A stretch of 64,000 bases of DNA from Casuarius casuarius (taxonomy: Eukaryota > Chordata > Aves > Casuariiformes > Casuariidae). The notes below the pieces were generated by a model, which saw only the letters and a list, made by a program, of their open reading frames with translations, searched no databases and was not told the DNA's origin. Shown piece by piece: positions 39,501 through 54,500 of the stretch. Position 1 is the first letter of the stretch. Each line of letters begins with the position of its first letter. The position numbers and the translations under genes were made by a program. The stretch is from assembly GCA_003342895.1 (NCBI GenBank), contig PTFA01000272.1:1-64000 (forward strand), written 5' to 3'.

Positions 39501-42500
39501 GAATTGTTCAAGTTTCAGTGGTTTACTGACTCAGTAAAATTGATTCATATATTTTGTAAAGTTGTAATTTTTATGGCACATAACTTTGGCAAACCTAACC
39601 TAGATATCTATCTTGGACAGGGAAAAAATACTTGTTCCCAACTGCTCTTCTTGGTTTTGTTGACATTTTTTGGTGAAAGCTCCAGAAAGCCAGATTATAC
39701 AGACCNTTCTCTAAACAGGTCTGCTGATCTATAAACTCACGGCATCTCCTTGTACCAAGATTTATTTTACAAAAGTTATTTCTGACATGATTCACCTTTT
39801 CCAGAACCAGAAACTGGTTAAAAACAAGGAAGTTGTTTTGAGGGAGAGGTTGGTTTACTACTCAGTAAAGCTTTCTGCTGTAATGAAGCACAAGGCCTTG
39901 AAGCTGGCCTGTGCTGGAAAACTCTAGCAATCAAACTAGTCAAGTCCAGACGGGAGACTGGGCTGTGAATGTTCCTCTGAGTGGAAACAGCGACACTGCT
40001 AGAAAGATAACGTACTCCTACAGCTTATTTCTGTATGGGACAAGCACAGTTCATGTTAACAGGGGTAGCAATACTATGAAAAAAGCCAAATTGGTCTTCA
40101 ACTCACCCAGTAGCTTTTGAAAATGTTACCTGCTGCCAGCCAGGAAAGCACAGCCTGCTGCTGTCAGATAAGAGTCTGACACAACACAGGTAAAATACCT
40201 CTGTGTGAAGGGCCCGGACAACACAGGCCTTCCTTAGCGGAGAAGCAGGAACAACATGATATGACCAGTCCTCTGGNACTTACTGTGCTTCAAATGAAAC
40301 ACACAACAACTTTCTATCACTGCTGTCAGGAAAGGGAATGAGTCTCTTAAGGACGGGTCAGTCTAGCATCTTCTGCCCATCTGAGAGATCTAGATTTAGA
40401 GCTCGCAACTTTGCATAAATGGGAACAGTGTGGCCAACAGGGACAGAGCCAGCACGCTGATTACAGCTGAAATGCATTTTTACTGGAGCAGGCTAGCTAC
40501 AACCTGACTGCTCAGAAAGCAGCCACCACAAAACCAGAAGCTGGGGTGATGTGATCCACATGAAAACAGGGCTACATCTCAAGTGCACATGCTAACATCC
40601 TTGTCCGTGCAGATTTGCTCAGGTTCCTGGGTACAGACTTGTATCCCTTGGAAAAAATATTCATCTGCCTCATCCCCTGCAGTTCCCTATGCACCTCTCT
40701 GACAGCCATTACATTAAGTCTCTCCAGCCACTCACGTGCGCTTTGGTTTCACTCCCACCTCCTCCCAAAGGGGAGAAATGTGCATACCTGTAACCCACTG
40801 CTAGTGTCTTCACTGCTAAATCAACTGCTAGGAGCAAGACATCTTTCTTTTGAATTTCACCAGCAGTGTAAGTCTACAGCACAGAAACCCCGGGATCAGC
40901 TCCATGCTGCCAAGGAGTGCAACATCTTGGATTGCTTAAAAAATCCTCAAGCATGCCCAGAAAAAGAACCAGGTAATTTTGAAAGGCAGGAGGGACAGAA
41001 CAGGTAGACAGAAATTGTCTAAGGATTATCACTGAGCAAATACATGTGCTTTATTAGCAAGTCTGTTTGGTACCTAAATCTGGGATTAACTCAGTTCTCG
41101 TGTTAGCATGGCAGTTCACCTCTGTTTCAGTCAAACACAGAGCGCTTTAAACCCTGTTGAATAAAAGAGCCCATTATCCCCTTTTTGGCAGCAGTAGTTA
41201 GAATACAGTCAAAACTTGAGCTCTCTGCCAAGAATCCACACTGGCTGCAGACAGGGGTGTGCTGTGAAGGCTCTGTGGGGGGATTAGGAAAGGGATGCTG
41301 GCAGCACTCATTGGGCTGAGGCAGAAATAGATGAAAGCTTACAATATAAGCGAGGTGCAACCGAGAGAGAGTCACAGAGCTTTTACTAGCCACAGTCATT
41401 GCCAACAAGCAGCCTGGGGCCAGCTGTGGACCGTTGTTATCCAGCAGGGACACTTCCACCCTCAGCACCGTTGTCACTGTGGTGACACCATCAGTGACAG
41501 AGATTTCCATGCTGTCCTCTGCTGTCGATGAACCATCGTGTACGTACTGCAGAGCATTTCGAGTGACGTCCTCGTAGGTGAAGGTGTCACCTTCCCAAAA
41601 AGAAATGCACAAGTCAGACTGACTTTGTTCAGAACACCGATTCAATTCAACTTGTCTAAGGCTCCAATTTAGCAAAAAACATAATCACATGCTTAACTGG
41701 CATTTAATACCATCCTTACGGAGGTGTGAGTTATGAGGGCATTTATTAAGGATTATTTANTATTTATATTACTGGTATGATTTATATTTATATTATAGTA
41801 TATTTTATATTATATTATTTATATTATATATATTTATGTTGTATCTTAATTATATTATTTATTAATAGATGCAGGGCAGAGGGAAAGCTACAACTTCACA
41901 GTTTCACAGACACAGTGACTCTTCCCTACTTTGTGAGGGCACAGAGACCCTCCTTCCTTCCCACCTACTCTGTAAGCTCCCATCTGTCATAGGAGATAAC
42001 ACTTCCATCTCCACATATTCTGTTCGCTCCACTCCCCTATAGACAATATTTGTCCATCTGATCACGCTGGAAACCGCTGCCACCAAATCCGTAGTAAAAC
42101 TCCACAGTAGCTTTGACCACTGGCTCACAACAGGTTTACATGGACATGGGCTTCAGGAGAAATGTTCACTAAGTATTACGTCAGATTTAACTTCCCACGT
42201 AAAACCAAACGTCTTCTGATTAATGCCTAGTTACAGTTATCACAAGACTGTGTGTGTTAACTAGCTCACACACACTTGGCAGAGGAAATGCCCTGACTCA
42301 GCCAGGAATTAGACAACAAACTAAAGCAAAGGGGAAGCGTCTTCCGTGCACACTTTCGGGCCTCCATCTCCTGCTGGTCAACTGAACTGTCTGTGTGGTC
42401 AAGCACACGCTGACCCCTCTCCACCTTTTAAAAGGCTTCTGCTCAACTCACCCACTCTCATGCGCTCCTGCACTCCTGCACTGTACTTGAGCACAACGCC

Positions 42501-45500
42501 GTGGCGAGGAGGTTCCACCAGCTCAAAAAAGAGACCCTCGGGAGCTGTGTCTGTGTCGCTCACCGCCAACTGGATCCCTGTGCCAGAGAAAGAGAGCACA
42601 AGCTTCAGCATTCTTAGACGCTGCATTCTCTTAGGTAGGAGAGATCTCTTAGGCTTTGTGATGTACTCTTGTGAATGGAGCCAAAAAGCTGAATTCAGTC
42701 AGTACCCGAAGAGTCAAATAATTCTGGAGCAGTCCTAGGGAAAGCACGTGCTGCCTTCACAGAAATAATTAGTCCCCTGATGATGCTTAGGTCAGAGGTT
42801 GTATTACAGAACTTACTGTCAATATGGCTCACAAACAACAGCTATGCAAATGTGCAGCTTATGAAAGAGACTCTGTGTGTGTGCATATAGCAGTGGGTAT
42901 CTATAAGAACCCCACAGAACCTCCTGACACCACCAGAAAGTAGGTGATCCTAAACAATCCAGTGCAACAGATCATACCACTAACCAACAGCTCACACTCT
43001 TGCCCCTCAACTCATAAGGCAAATGCAACCTGAGGGAAATGGTGACAAACCCTGTCCCTTGTGCACAGTCCAGCTGAGGGGCCAGCAAACATGGAGATTG
43101 CAAAACAGCCTAAGGAGGGAAAAAATAGAGAAGAAACGGATCCCTGAGCCTGCTCTCCCATGCCTCAGCCAACAAATGGACCTGAGTCTTCTCAGTGGCC
43201 CCCACTACACCCACACAAGCACAGCTCCTTAGCTAAATGGATAGAGGTGAGTGAGACTAAAACTCTACCCAGCTCCATCCGGGTGACCTCGTCGCAATAA
43301 ACTCCAAGGCTCGGGCAGAGCTCTGCCACCCCATCCCTTCCACTCTACTCACCGATGGTGGCCTTGCCCCCCTGGCTGACCTCCAGGAATGGAGCAGTGA
43401 TCTGGAAAACTGGAGGCTGCTGCTCCGCAGAGAGCAAATGAATGACAAACACCATCTCTGGGGTTGTGTGTTCTCCATCCGACACTAGACACAGACAAAA
43501 AACACATCTGAGCNCAGGGATGTGTTTTCAGGGACTTACTGAGAAAATTCACCCTTCTCCACAAGTAACCATGCCACATCTNTGACTTCCCACCTTGCCA
43601 ATCTACCCCTTTGTTTATGGACCCATACACACAATTCAGAAATCCTGCCAACAGTACTCATCTTTGCCCTTACGACCATCCCTAGTAAGACAAGCACAAC
43701 TTGGAAGAATCTCTGCGTGCGCATGTATACACACTCTCTCCCATGTATCTATCAGGTGCACTTGTAAGTCAGAAAATAGGGTTCTCCTTGCTAGTGGATC
43801 ATTTGCACTTCTGTCCAAGACAGTACATGGAAAGGGAAAGATATGTTAAACAAGGAAGTAGTTTATCAGTAGTGATTTAACTCTGGAAATATTTCTGTGG
43901 TATATTGAGGGAAAAAAAAAAAGAGTAAAACTCTGATGTGCGTCTACACATTGAGGGAAAACCAGGAACATTTTCCTTGCAGCCTTGCAGGACAAATTCT
44001 AGACAACTGTTGCAAAAAAGGTGCTTCTACTGAACTANATCCTAGCTCCTACAAACACTGTTGGGACACAACTATATGAATATTCCCCAGGCACATCCGT
44101 TTTCACAAATTCCTACTGAGCACCCACAGGTGTGCCTGCAGTGGTTGAAAGGCCAAGGATTAACAGGCAATGTGAAGGGCACACGGAGGAAAACCCTTTT
44201 GGCCAGGAAAGAACACACGACTCTCTTACCTGTGAATCGGAAGTTCACTGACTCTGGGAGACCTGAAGGGAAAACACAAGCAATTTGTGTAATTGAGGTT
44301 AGGACAGGAAAGCACACACTGATGGGCAGCTCCTAACTGCAGAGCAGCAGCTCAGCGGTTCACCTAGTGCATTACTTGGTATCAGCATGGGCGATGCTAA
44401 ATGCTGCAGTGAACTGTCATATCCCCAAAACTCACTGAATGCTGCTATACTGCCCCGCAAGGGGAAATCTTGTCAGAGTCACCAAAAGCAGTGGCGAACT
44501 CTTGGAACATTCCCATACACACTGTAACCCAGCTTCCCAGGCAAAGGCAGAGGCAAGGGACTGCGGGACAAGAGAAGAGGGAAGACAGCTGGCTTTCTCC
44601 TGTTCTGCTCTCCAACACAGACTGAATCACCGTCAGGAAAGGGAGAAAGCGTCTTCCAGAGAAATTGTGGATTATACTCCTGGAAATGGTAAAGCAAGCC
44701 TAAACTGCTCTTGTCCTGAAATAGCCAAGACTCTTCTTGATTTCAAACGAGAACAAGACAGATTCCCATGTCCTTGGTATCATTCAGGCCTCATGCCCTA
44801 GGATATCTGGACATAATCATGAAGTAACTCCAGGTTTGGAGAAGNACCAGCACTTCAGCTACCTCCACCAGTCTGACGGGCACTAGAACGAATGTCCAGC
44901 TACTTACCTGCAAACGAGAATGCAATGATCTCTCTCAAGTGTGGAGCTGAAGCCGGCGGACGATACACAATCTTGCCATTGTTTATATCTGCTTGGCTGA
45001 AATACCGGACTGGGGAGAGAGGCCTGTCTCTGTGCTCCACAATACCTACAAAGAGCTCACTATTAACAGGAGGAATTATTATTATTATTATTATTATTTA
45101 TGACAAGATACCAAAGACCAGAGCTTCTTTTTCTCTCCCCAGGTACTTCTTTTTACATCTTTAGCAGCTGCTGAATGAGTGACTGGATCTGCACCCAGGA
45201 CAGATTCTGCATATGAGGCATCGGAAGTTAAACAGAGATTCTTCACTTAGTAATTTTTTCAAATGCCTCTCACTAGAGAGGTGAAAAGCAGAAAGCCATG
45301 GGGTGCAACATTCAATATATTCCAGGCAATAATAAAAAAAAAGTCTGTGCACTGCTGATTACTCCTAAACAAGCCTAAGAAACCCAGTTAAGAAACAAGT
45401 TGCTTGAAAGCTAATGAAGGAGGCCGAACAGATTAACAGATGCCTCCACAGAATGACACTCTGGGAAAAAGGCTAGAAGCACAGCAATAAATTCAGAAGG

Positions 45501-48500
45501 TCGTAAGTGCCAGCACTGAAGTGACATTTTGCAAGAACAAAAGCTGCCATGTTCTGATTGCTTCACTTGCTTCACTTGCCTTGGCCGGGAAGCAGAGGAA
45601 CAGTCACGTTGAACAGGATTTTCTCACTGGAAATCTCCGGGTCTACAAAGGAGAGGTGATGGGGCTCAATCACTGTCACGCGGTCCTCCAGCACCTCAAC
45701 AAACATATTAGACCATCAGCATGAAAGCCAAAGACATGGAAAGGTCCACCCAGAAATGCATCGAGAGAGAATTTGTTTTGCTATACTTAAATACAAGAGA
45801 GTCTTCGAATTTTTACTAGTTTTAGACCTAAAATTGACATGGGATGGGACTGGCTGAACCTTTAGCAAGGCTCTCAGACTCCTGCAGAGCAGGGACTACC
45901 TGCAATGAGATCAGAGAGGACAGTGAAGCCTGATAATGAGTAAAATTTGCAACAGAGCCAGGGCAAGTCTTAGGGACCATCTAAACTCACTTTCAGCTCA
46001 TCTGTAAACTAAACTGAGTTTGTAATGCAGAAACTGAGTATTACCATGCTCAACAGGAGACAGCACTACAGAGGACCACCTCTGTTAAATCTTTCTTTTC
46101 TGGAGAATGAGAAAGGGGCTAAAAAAAGAAAAAAAAGAGACAACCACCTCCTTCTTTATTTAANTCTGAGCTTACTCCTACTTCCAGGCTGCCCAGGAAA
46201 GCAGCAGTGTTTTTAGTGCACTCTCCATTTCTTCAACTGAGCAGGCAGCAGAGGGGTAGTGCAGAGGCACTGACTGCGATGACCCTAACCACACAGTCAG
46301 GAGGACACAGGGCCCAGTGCTGCAGTCTGGCGCTGCCGCAGGACAGCAGCAAAGACTAGGGCCCCACAGCGAGGGGAAGGAAATGTCACCACGGATTATG
46401 CAGACTGGGCTGTCCTCTGCAAATGTGCAGCCTGCACTCTCACAGGTGGAAGAGAGTTTCTTTTTTCCTCTTACAGCAACTAAGAACAGATGAACGAAAA
46501 TCTGAATGGATTAAAAACCCACTGGATGAAGATGCAGTTCTTGCCCTAGGTAGTTTACCGGTCTAGTCTGATGTGCTCTGAGTGGATTTGCTTTTAAAAG
46601 AAATCCTGAAAATATCTCAGCCGTTTCCACAGAAATGCAGAGGAATCGAAACTTTCTCTTTCATCTTAGATCTGTCTAAAAAGGTCCCATTCCTTCCATT
46701 CCAAGAGTATCATTAATCAAAGGTGGGCAGTGTGTTATAGGAGCTATGGTGNTGCACAAACAGACTTAAATGCACAAAGGTATTTAACTTGCACGCATTT
46801 GTGAACCTTAATCCTGTAGAATTAACAGCTATGAGAAACCACTGAGTTTAATACTTCAGCTGGGTATGAAAAGCCTCCAGCACCTTTCATAATCACTAAC
46901 AAAATATGAAGAGTACAAGCTAAATTAAGGATACGGGCAATTAATTCATCTGCTTCAGAAAAGGAGATGATCATCTGCTGCAGCTCAGAAACAAATTAGT
47001 TTTCCATCTACCACATCTTGCACAGCCCACTGAATGCCGACATGGAGAGGACTGTGATGCCACCCTACCAAACCTGCACCCCATTCTGCTGGCCTCGCGT
47101 GCCAGACCAGCTGTTGGCCTGGACACCGCAGCAAGGCAAAAGTTCCTGACAGAGCAGCTCAGTTCATCACAAATGCCACAAATCCCCCAGATCAACTTAA
47201 GGCAGTGCCAANTCATCTCTCTCTCTTCAGTTTTCACCCAAACACATTAGAAGAGAAACCACAGTATGTGAGTGACTCTTGTAACGCAGTAAATAAAACC
47301 CTGTCAATCCTTCTTAGATGTGGAAGTGTCACATACCTAACCAGAATCAAAAGCCAAAAAGTTTATTTGTGATATTGGCATTGCTATATACAGCCCTGTA
47401 TAAAGAGGGCAGGCGTAAAATTAGCAGTAGTGTCCCCTTCATACAGCCAGTTTGGGAAGAGTGTGGAGGAGCACCTCTCTGTATGCTTGCAGAATTGTGC
47501 CTCTCCTTCACAAAGGCAATCTCCCTTTGCATTCAGNTAGAGAGAAGCTCACGCTCCTATCACCAGTCCTATCAGTGTGGGGGAAACAGGTAACTTGATG
47601 CATTATTGAAGAAGGAAACAGTATAGATGTATGCCCAGTTTAACCATCAAAGCGGCACTGCGCTTTCTTTGACCTTTCTCTGCAGGACACGCAAAGACAA
47701 GATTTCAGGTATGGGAAGACCTAACATTTTGTGCTTGCTCTTCAGCAGGGAAGCCAGCCTAATTCTGAAAGAGTCTGAAGACAGATTAACAGAACTCAAT
47801 CACACTGATGCAAGGAAATGCAATTTTTATGATGAAAAGATTTAAGGTTATGATTGCTTCCTGGTTGTCTCCANGGCATATTTGTCTCTCTCAGAGGTAG
47901 CACTTGCAGGTTGTGAGCCATCCCCTCAGTAAAACATGTTTTATGGCACTATTGAATTTTGTGCTGTGTAATTGGCTATAAAATCCAGCACTGCATGGCT
48001 CAGTCAGACACTTCTCCCATGAATTTTGTCAAGCGACAACAACAAAAAGTCAAAAAGAGAAAGAAACATTACTGGCTATTGCTCCAAGTAGCAGTCTGAG
48101 GGTGTTTTATTATTGCCTGTGAAAGGTTGCCCCTATTTTAAACCCTGAGAAGGCCCTTGTGTCATGGACTTTTCACTAATTTCTCTGCCATGGCTTCCTT
48201 CTGCCCTTCCTGGCCCCATGCCCGGCAGGCCTTGCTGGCTTATGAGTCCACCACCTCCCCTGAGGAGGCTCCTCCTGGAGACCCATTGCCCCCGGGAGGT
48301 CTGCCATGTCTGTTCTCCTGCACGGGCCTCTCAGAGCACTTTTGTCCGCCACGGAGCGCCTGAGGGCATGGGCTTTCTGTTTGACAATGCCAAGCATCCT
48401 GCTGGCACGCTCTAAATAAATCATCAGGAATGAATAATGCCAAAGATGACTGCACACTACCTCCGAGCTTGTAGATGCAGCTCTCCCAGCTCCCAGCTCC

Positions 48501-51500
48501 TGCCTGAAGAGTTGGCCTCAGCTCCACTCACATTTCTCGCAAGTGCTTCCCTCTGCTTTCTTTTCACAGCCTGTCCTGGCTCACTCCCGTCAGCTCAAGA
48601 CAGCTGTTCAGCNGATTATTTTCCTGGCCCTCCTCTGAAACCCCAATGACCACAGCAAGGGTGCATGGCTAAGCTGATGCCTAAACCAAAGCCCCTGCCT
48701 TTAGCCTGGTTTCTCTGAGCATCCCGATGGGTGACCTGGGTGCAGAGGCCCGTAGCTCCTCTCCGGCCCACACACTTGGGTTCCCTCCCTGCAGAATCAA
48801 AACACAGGGGAGGGCAGGAAAATGAAGGGAGAAAGCTGACTTCACCACCCCCCCCATACNGAGGACACAGAGGAGGCATGCACCAAAGTCAACTTTAAAC
48901 TTGGAGGTCATCTTTTAAATTAAAACAATCAGGGAAACAACCACATTAGAGAGAACACTGTGTTAACAAAACGGTTGTTCCCAGAGCCGATGCTTCAAGA
49001 AAAGGTAATTCAGTTCCATGGACNCAGACATAATGAGCTTGTCTGAATGTTTTCCAGATGCATTATAATCTGTGTTCCTGATGTCAGGATGATGGATGAA
49101 AACTTTCTGATGTGGGTGGGCTACAATTCCAATAAATAAAGTTTGCAGTGGAATTACTGACAAGATGTATTCATTACAGTTTCTCTAACCCACCATTTTT
49201 CATTCTTGCCCTTCCCTAATAGCTTCTCAAGAAAGAGTGTTTTGAAAATGCTAAGAATTCCATGAAAAGATGTTAAAAATATTTTTTCTTTTCTCTCTCC
49301 CTTCCAATTTACACATTCATCACTTCTACTAATATGAATTTCTCAACTTTTTTTGTGGGGGTTTTCTTTTCTTTTNTTTTTTTTTTAACCATTTCCTCTT
49401 CTAACTTGTCTAGACTTTTTTTCATTTAGGTCTGTTTTCTACTNCGGTTATCTGGTGCACAACCCCTATTCTTTAGATTTACTTCAATCTTTGAATCAGG
49501 CATAATAACATGGACAACAGCAAGCAAAGGAATCAATATTTAGCGGTTATTACTACTCTGTGGGAGGCTCTGCTCACTGTGCGCTAACGTAACAAGAATG
49601 GGAACACAGCAAACGGCAGTCAGTCGTTTCAGTTCACACTTACAGTCATGTGCAAAGAGGAGCCAAGTGAAAGCTGAGGTGCTCTGGGTGTCTGTGGGAG
49701 AACGGCAACATTGAACATGTGGGTTTCCAAGCTGGCTGGTGGAGCTGCAGAGCTGGACACCTGGGAAGGAAAGATCACACGAATGGACACCTGACAAAGG
49801 ATACCATTGCATTTCTAGACCAGTTTCATACTTTCCCTCTCCTCTCTTCCTGGAAGGCGAAGACAAACACCCTTCCAGCAGATACCAATCCAAAGCATAA
49901 ATAGATGATGACTGTTAGGAACTAAGGCTGTTAAATGGTAATCAGTTTCTCCTTTATTTCCTGTACAATCTGTAAATGGTTTATCTCTTTATTAACATGT
50001 TGAAAGACATCTCTGTCTGCCAGTTCCCTACCTTCAGCTATTCATGCCCGTTTCCCCCTGCCCCTGCCTCAGTTTTGCTGAATTTTACCTCAACTGTCTG
50101 CATGTCTTAACGGAACTCCTCAGCACAGGAACAGAAATGATAATGGGTTTTTTAACCTTCCCCCCACTCTCAAAATGACCACCAGTTGTGCTGCGAAGCT
50201 GAAAATAACTGGTCTTCTAACAATGGCAGCACCAATCCTTGGCAGGGACTCTCTGTGATCCCCACAAAGACGCACCTTCCAAGAGAGGCTGCGCTGGGGT
50301 TTGACACAAGAGACCCATGCAGATTCCAGACACCACTACAATGCCAAAATTAATCCAGCTATATCTAACTTATCATAGCATGCTTGCAATAATGACATGT
50401 AAAGCAAATAAATAAAGTTAAATTTCTAAAAATTCAGAGGACCAAAGCCATCCCACAGAGATAAGCCTGCAAATGTTTACAGCAACCCTGAGATACAGCA
50501 AGCATCCAAAGAACTGCAGCCCCCTCTTTGCTAGACTCAGTTACAGGTTTATCTTTTGGTAGGTATGTAGACCCACCATCGACTACAATAGAACTTAAGC
50601 CCTTCATGAACAAGAATGGACTTCAGCACACCCTTAATTTTAAGAAAATGCATAAAAACGCTCTGCTGAATTGAATAAAATTATTTTAGCCATTTGCTGG
50701 ACCTGTTTTGAGTTGCTGTCTGAGCGGTAATTGTCAAAGTACTGATGAAAACGTGTCAGCCTTTCCTGAGATGCCCTAATCCACTACTCAAGACTCAGAC
50801 AAATGTGTTATGGTCTCCTGATGTGACCTGTGGAATTATGGCTTCCTCTCTCAGTAGGGCTCTCCGTATAGCTATTGCTACTGCACCAAGATACTAAAAA
50901 CAAACATTCAACTCATGCAAAATGCATACTCTATAATAGTAACACAGCAATTAAATTAAAAATTAGCTTGTTCAACATCCGACACTCACAACTTCCTCAT
51001 TATCGCTTATGTTAATTACTTTAGAAATTACCTTAATTGCCTCTCCGGTGCTACAGGAATAGCTTCTGAGTTGTAAACCAAATTGTAACAAATACTGCAT
51101 GTGAGTGTTCATGTCGGCTGGGCGTTATGGGAGGCTGTTAAACCTTCCAAGCAAACCTTCCAAGCAAAATGCCTGAGGAATTTTATGGCCATTAAGCCTG
51201 TGGGGAGGTGGGATTTATTTTAGTATTACATCTGCTGGAGAGTATTTGTACTGTTTTGTCTGTTTGCAAGAAGGAGAGTAGTTTGTAGCAAAAATTAAGG
51301 TATTAGTTGAGGGACTCCAGGAAGCAGGAGGGCTGCTTTGTTTGGGGGCTTACAAAACAAACATAATTAAGAAAAAACTATTCTGAACACTTTGCGCTTG
51401 GAGTAAATATGACAGGTTTTAGGAGAGGACGATGTATTTGTCGTGCAGAACCAAGAGGTCAGACTTCCTGTCTGAAGTGCAAATGCAACTGAATAGTTAT

Positions 51501-54500
51501 GAGGGCATCAAAACCTCCAGGTTAGGAGCTGCAGTAACACACCTTGCATGGGAAAGTCTCCTCACAGAGATATCCGGGAAAGTGGCAGGCAAAACCCATT
51601 TCCTGTTCCTATTTCTTCCCAGAAGAACAGCTCTCCTCACGCCAACCCCAAGAACATCAGCAGCGTTCCACAAAAGATGGACCATCCCCACGGGACAATC
51701 CTGCCCCGCAGGCATACAGCTGGTGGAGAAGGGATCACCACAACAGCAAGAATCAGTCTCTGGACATACTGTGCCATGCTCANCTACTCTAAACAAGTCT
51801 GCTGGTTTCATCCTGCGGTAATTTCAAGTGCACATCTGTTTGCCTATTCACTCTGGGGACTCTTGATCTCATGAAGCTTTCCTGCCTAGACAAGCTAGCA
51901 GGCGGGCACTAGGGCAATGTTATTCCTTTCCTACAGAATCTTTCTCCCTGATATGGAGTTTTTCTAGGGAAAATCAGGCTGGCTATTATGTTAACAAGTC
52001 AACTATTAGATGCTACTCGAAAGACAATTTTCCCCAGATCTGCAGTATGGCCTGTGATTTGACATCCAGAAGGTTAATGTCATCACATGAGGATCAGCAC
52101 TGCAGGAAACTGGCTGGCTGGCTCCACTGCCACAGGTCAAACCTGGCAATCCACATGCAGGAAAAGCTCTCTTGGGTATGAATGAGTCTCCCAGAAATAC
52201 AATGATGGGGTGCGTCAACTCAGACACACAAACACGCACATATACATTTACATACAAACAACACACATGTATATACACACACGTCTATATTTAAATATGT
52301 ACATATATTTACATGCATATGTTTCTCTGTGTGCATGTTCATGTATTCATGTATATATGCACATGCATATATTAAAACTCTGCGTCACAAAATACTATCA
52401 TTCAGGGAACAGCAGACTGAGTAATCTCAGAGAAAAACGCCAGCAGAACTGCTCTGGAACCCGCTGTGAGTATGACAAGTACCTGGAATTGGAAGGAGTC
52501 ACTCTCCACTTCAGACCCAGAGTGCCTGTACCACACAATTCCTTCATTGATGTCCTGCTGGGTAAAAGACGTTGTAGGCGAGACTGCTCTTCCATCAGGC
52601 AAAAGCTGCCATGAGTCTGCTGGGCCGTCTGCCGGCATTGGGACCAGAATCACTACTTCACCTGGGAAAAGCAGACATGAACAGCCAGGGTACACTTGTG
52701 AGAAAACAAGGAGGAGCAAGATGCCTTTTCACCAACTATTGAGCATCTGAAGACAAGTGTCCTCACTTGCTCTTAGTCTTCTCTGTGTAGCATGACTAGC
52801 AAAATTAACAGTAGAGCTCTTGAGAATCGCTAATGGACCTTGCAACATCCAAGTGAAGCAGGGAAATGTTATTCTCTGTTTTGGCAAAGGGCAGAGCAAG
52901 TAACCTGGGTGAGGACACAGAAGAAATGCCCAGAGAACTGCACAGAGGAATGTCAAGAACAGAATCTGGAACTTCAGACTCTCAAAATGTAGTTCTGCCC
53001 ACTGACCAGCACATTTCAACCTTGAGACGTGCCTATCCAATAAACTGAGCAGAAAAAGAGAGGTAAAGGACACTCCTCACTTTCATGAGCCCTTCTGAAG
53101 GGACAAGAGACAAGGGAGACAGAAACAATCAGGGTGAAGAATCATTGCAGTAGGCTATCCTTTTCTGCAAGGGTACAAGTTAGGTATCAGTATACACCAT
53201 ACTAATTTTTTCAAGGACAGTTTTTTCCAGCTCTTCTGGGTACTTTTTATCCCCCAAAAGCATTCTCATCCAATTTCTCTAAATGGAAATCTTCAGTTGA
53301 AGAAGAGCTCTTGAATAGATATGGTATAGCTATCATAGGCTGTTGAAAAACTCTGTGTCCTGGTCTATAGCTCCTGCTCAAAAGAGTATATAGCTTTTAT
53401 ACCTGTAACATTCACTTTATTTCTGATTTTCTGTTGAGACATACGTTCTCAGCTAGACTGAGCTCTCTTGGGCTTCATTGGACATATGCCGGAGAACAGC
53501 AGGGTGGGGGCGCATCCCACTGTTTATCAGCTTTCCTCATGTATGCCTCAAGTATTGGATTTTGATGTTGCCACTAACTTTCAACAGACTTTAATCTAAA
53601 AACATCATTTTAATACGATACTCAGACAGTCAAGTGCTACCCACCACAAGAAGGGTATCAAAATCTTGGTCATCAATTTCACTAAGTCACACACAATGCA
53701 AACATTTTTCCAAAACACATACATGAACAAACTTAAAACCTGACAAAGAGCTACACTATCAAAATATATGACGTATTTTTGTATTTTACAATGTTATTTG
53801 CTTGTCTGGGTGTTAACATATAATCTATGAAAAAATTATAAATCTCCTCCATCTTTACTATTCTTGGTTATATATAATTTAACTGCTATCTAAATAACTT
53901 GAGTTCGTTGCGCATTGCCAGGGTCTAACAGACTTTGAAAGTATCCCTCACGGCTACTAATTCAGAACCACATATATTATAAATCACTTTCACTCTCCTT
54001 ACAGCATTAATCATTCTATTATGCAAAATACCCATCATAAGCTCTCTCAGTTCATTTCCCCAAACCACACTCAAACAGTGAGAGTAATAAAAAAATAATT
54101 CAGCAAGCTGAAATATCACACTTCTATTTTATCATCAAACTCTGTGCTAATATTCCCTCATCAGTGAAATCCACCAACCTAATTACACTCCCAGTCTGAT
54201 GCTTCTGCTCATGAGAGTTCACCACCTTAATCTTGAGTGATTTCTAAAGATGTTACTCACATACCCAAAGGAGTTAGGACCTGCAAGTGGTTTACCCCTC
54301 CCAAAGTAAGAGCAGAAACAATTAGAACATATAGGAGCTTTAAGGAAGATGCATGTCTATGTGCCTTGTTATAAATGAATATTTAACTCAATCATAAAGA
54401 ACAACTCTGTGATGCTTGCTTAATTTATAATGACCATTTCAATTGAAACAAAAAATTGAACAGAAAAGCACCTATTGATACATTACACACGTGAACATAA

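Larger units (their letters stand above)
3532..45579 (-). other. Remaining short FRAS1 introns
   Basis: Apart from the introns listed individually, those in this range are about 200 bases to 1.05 kb long, all GT-AG except the GC-AG intron at 45046-45579. They contain short A or T runs and the microsatellites listed, but no recognised repeat families, RNA genes or nested genes. Open frames on the plus strand across them are chance or shadows of exons. Confidence 0.7.
45695..52482 (-). other. FRAS1 intron w3-w4, the longest in the window
   Basis: 6.8 kb with TAC-donor context GTACTT and a TTGAG acceptor. It contains a GC-richer patch at about 48150-48420, a pyrimidine run at 49345-49390, a 13-base tandem duplication at 51141-51166, and the CA/TA low-complexity tract at 52223-52374. 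Open frames up to 129 codons show no domain features. An AT-rich block at about 50930-51080 has the look of non-coding conserved sequence, but this is impression only. Confidence 0.7.
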
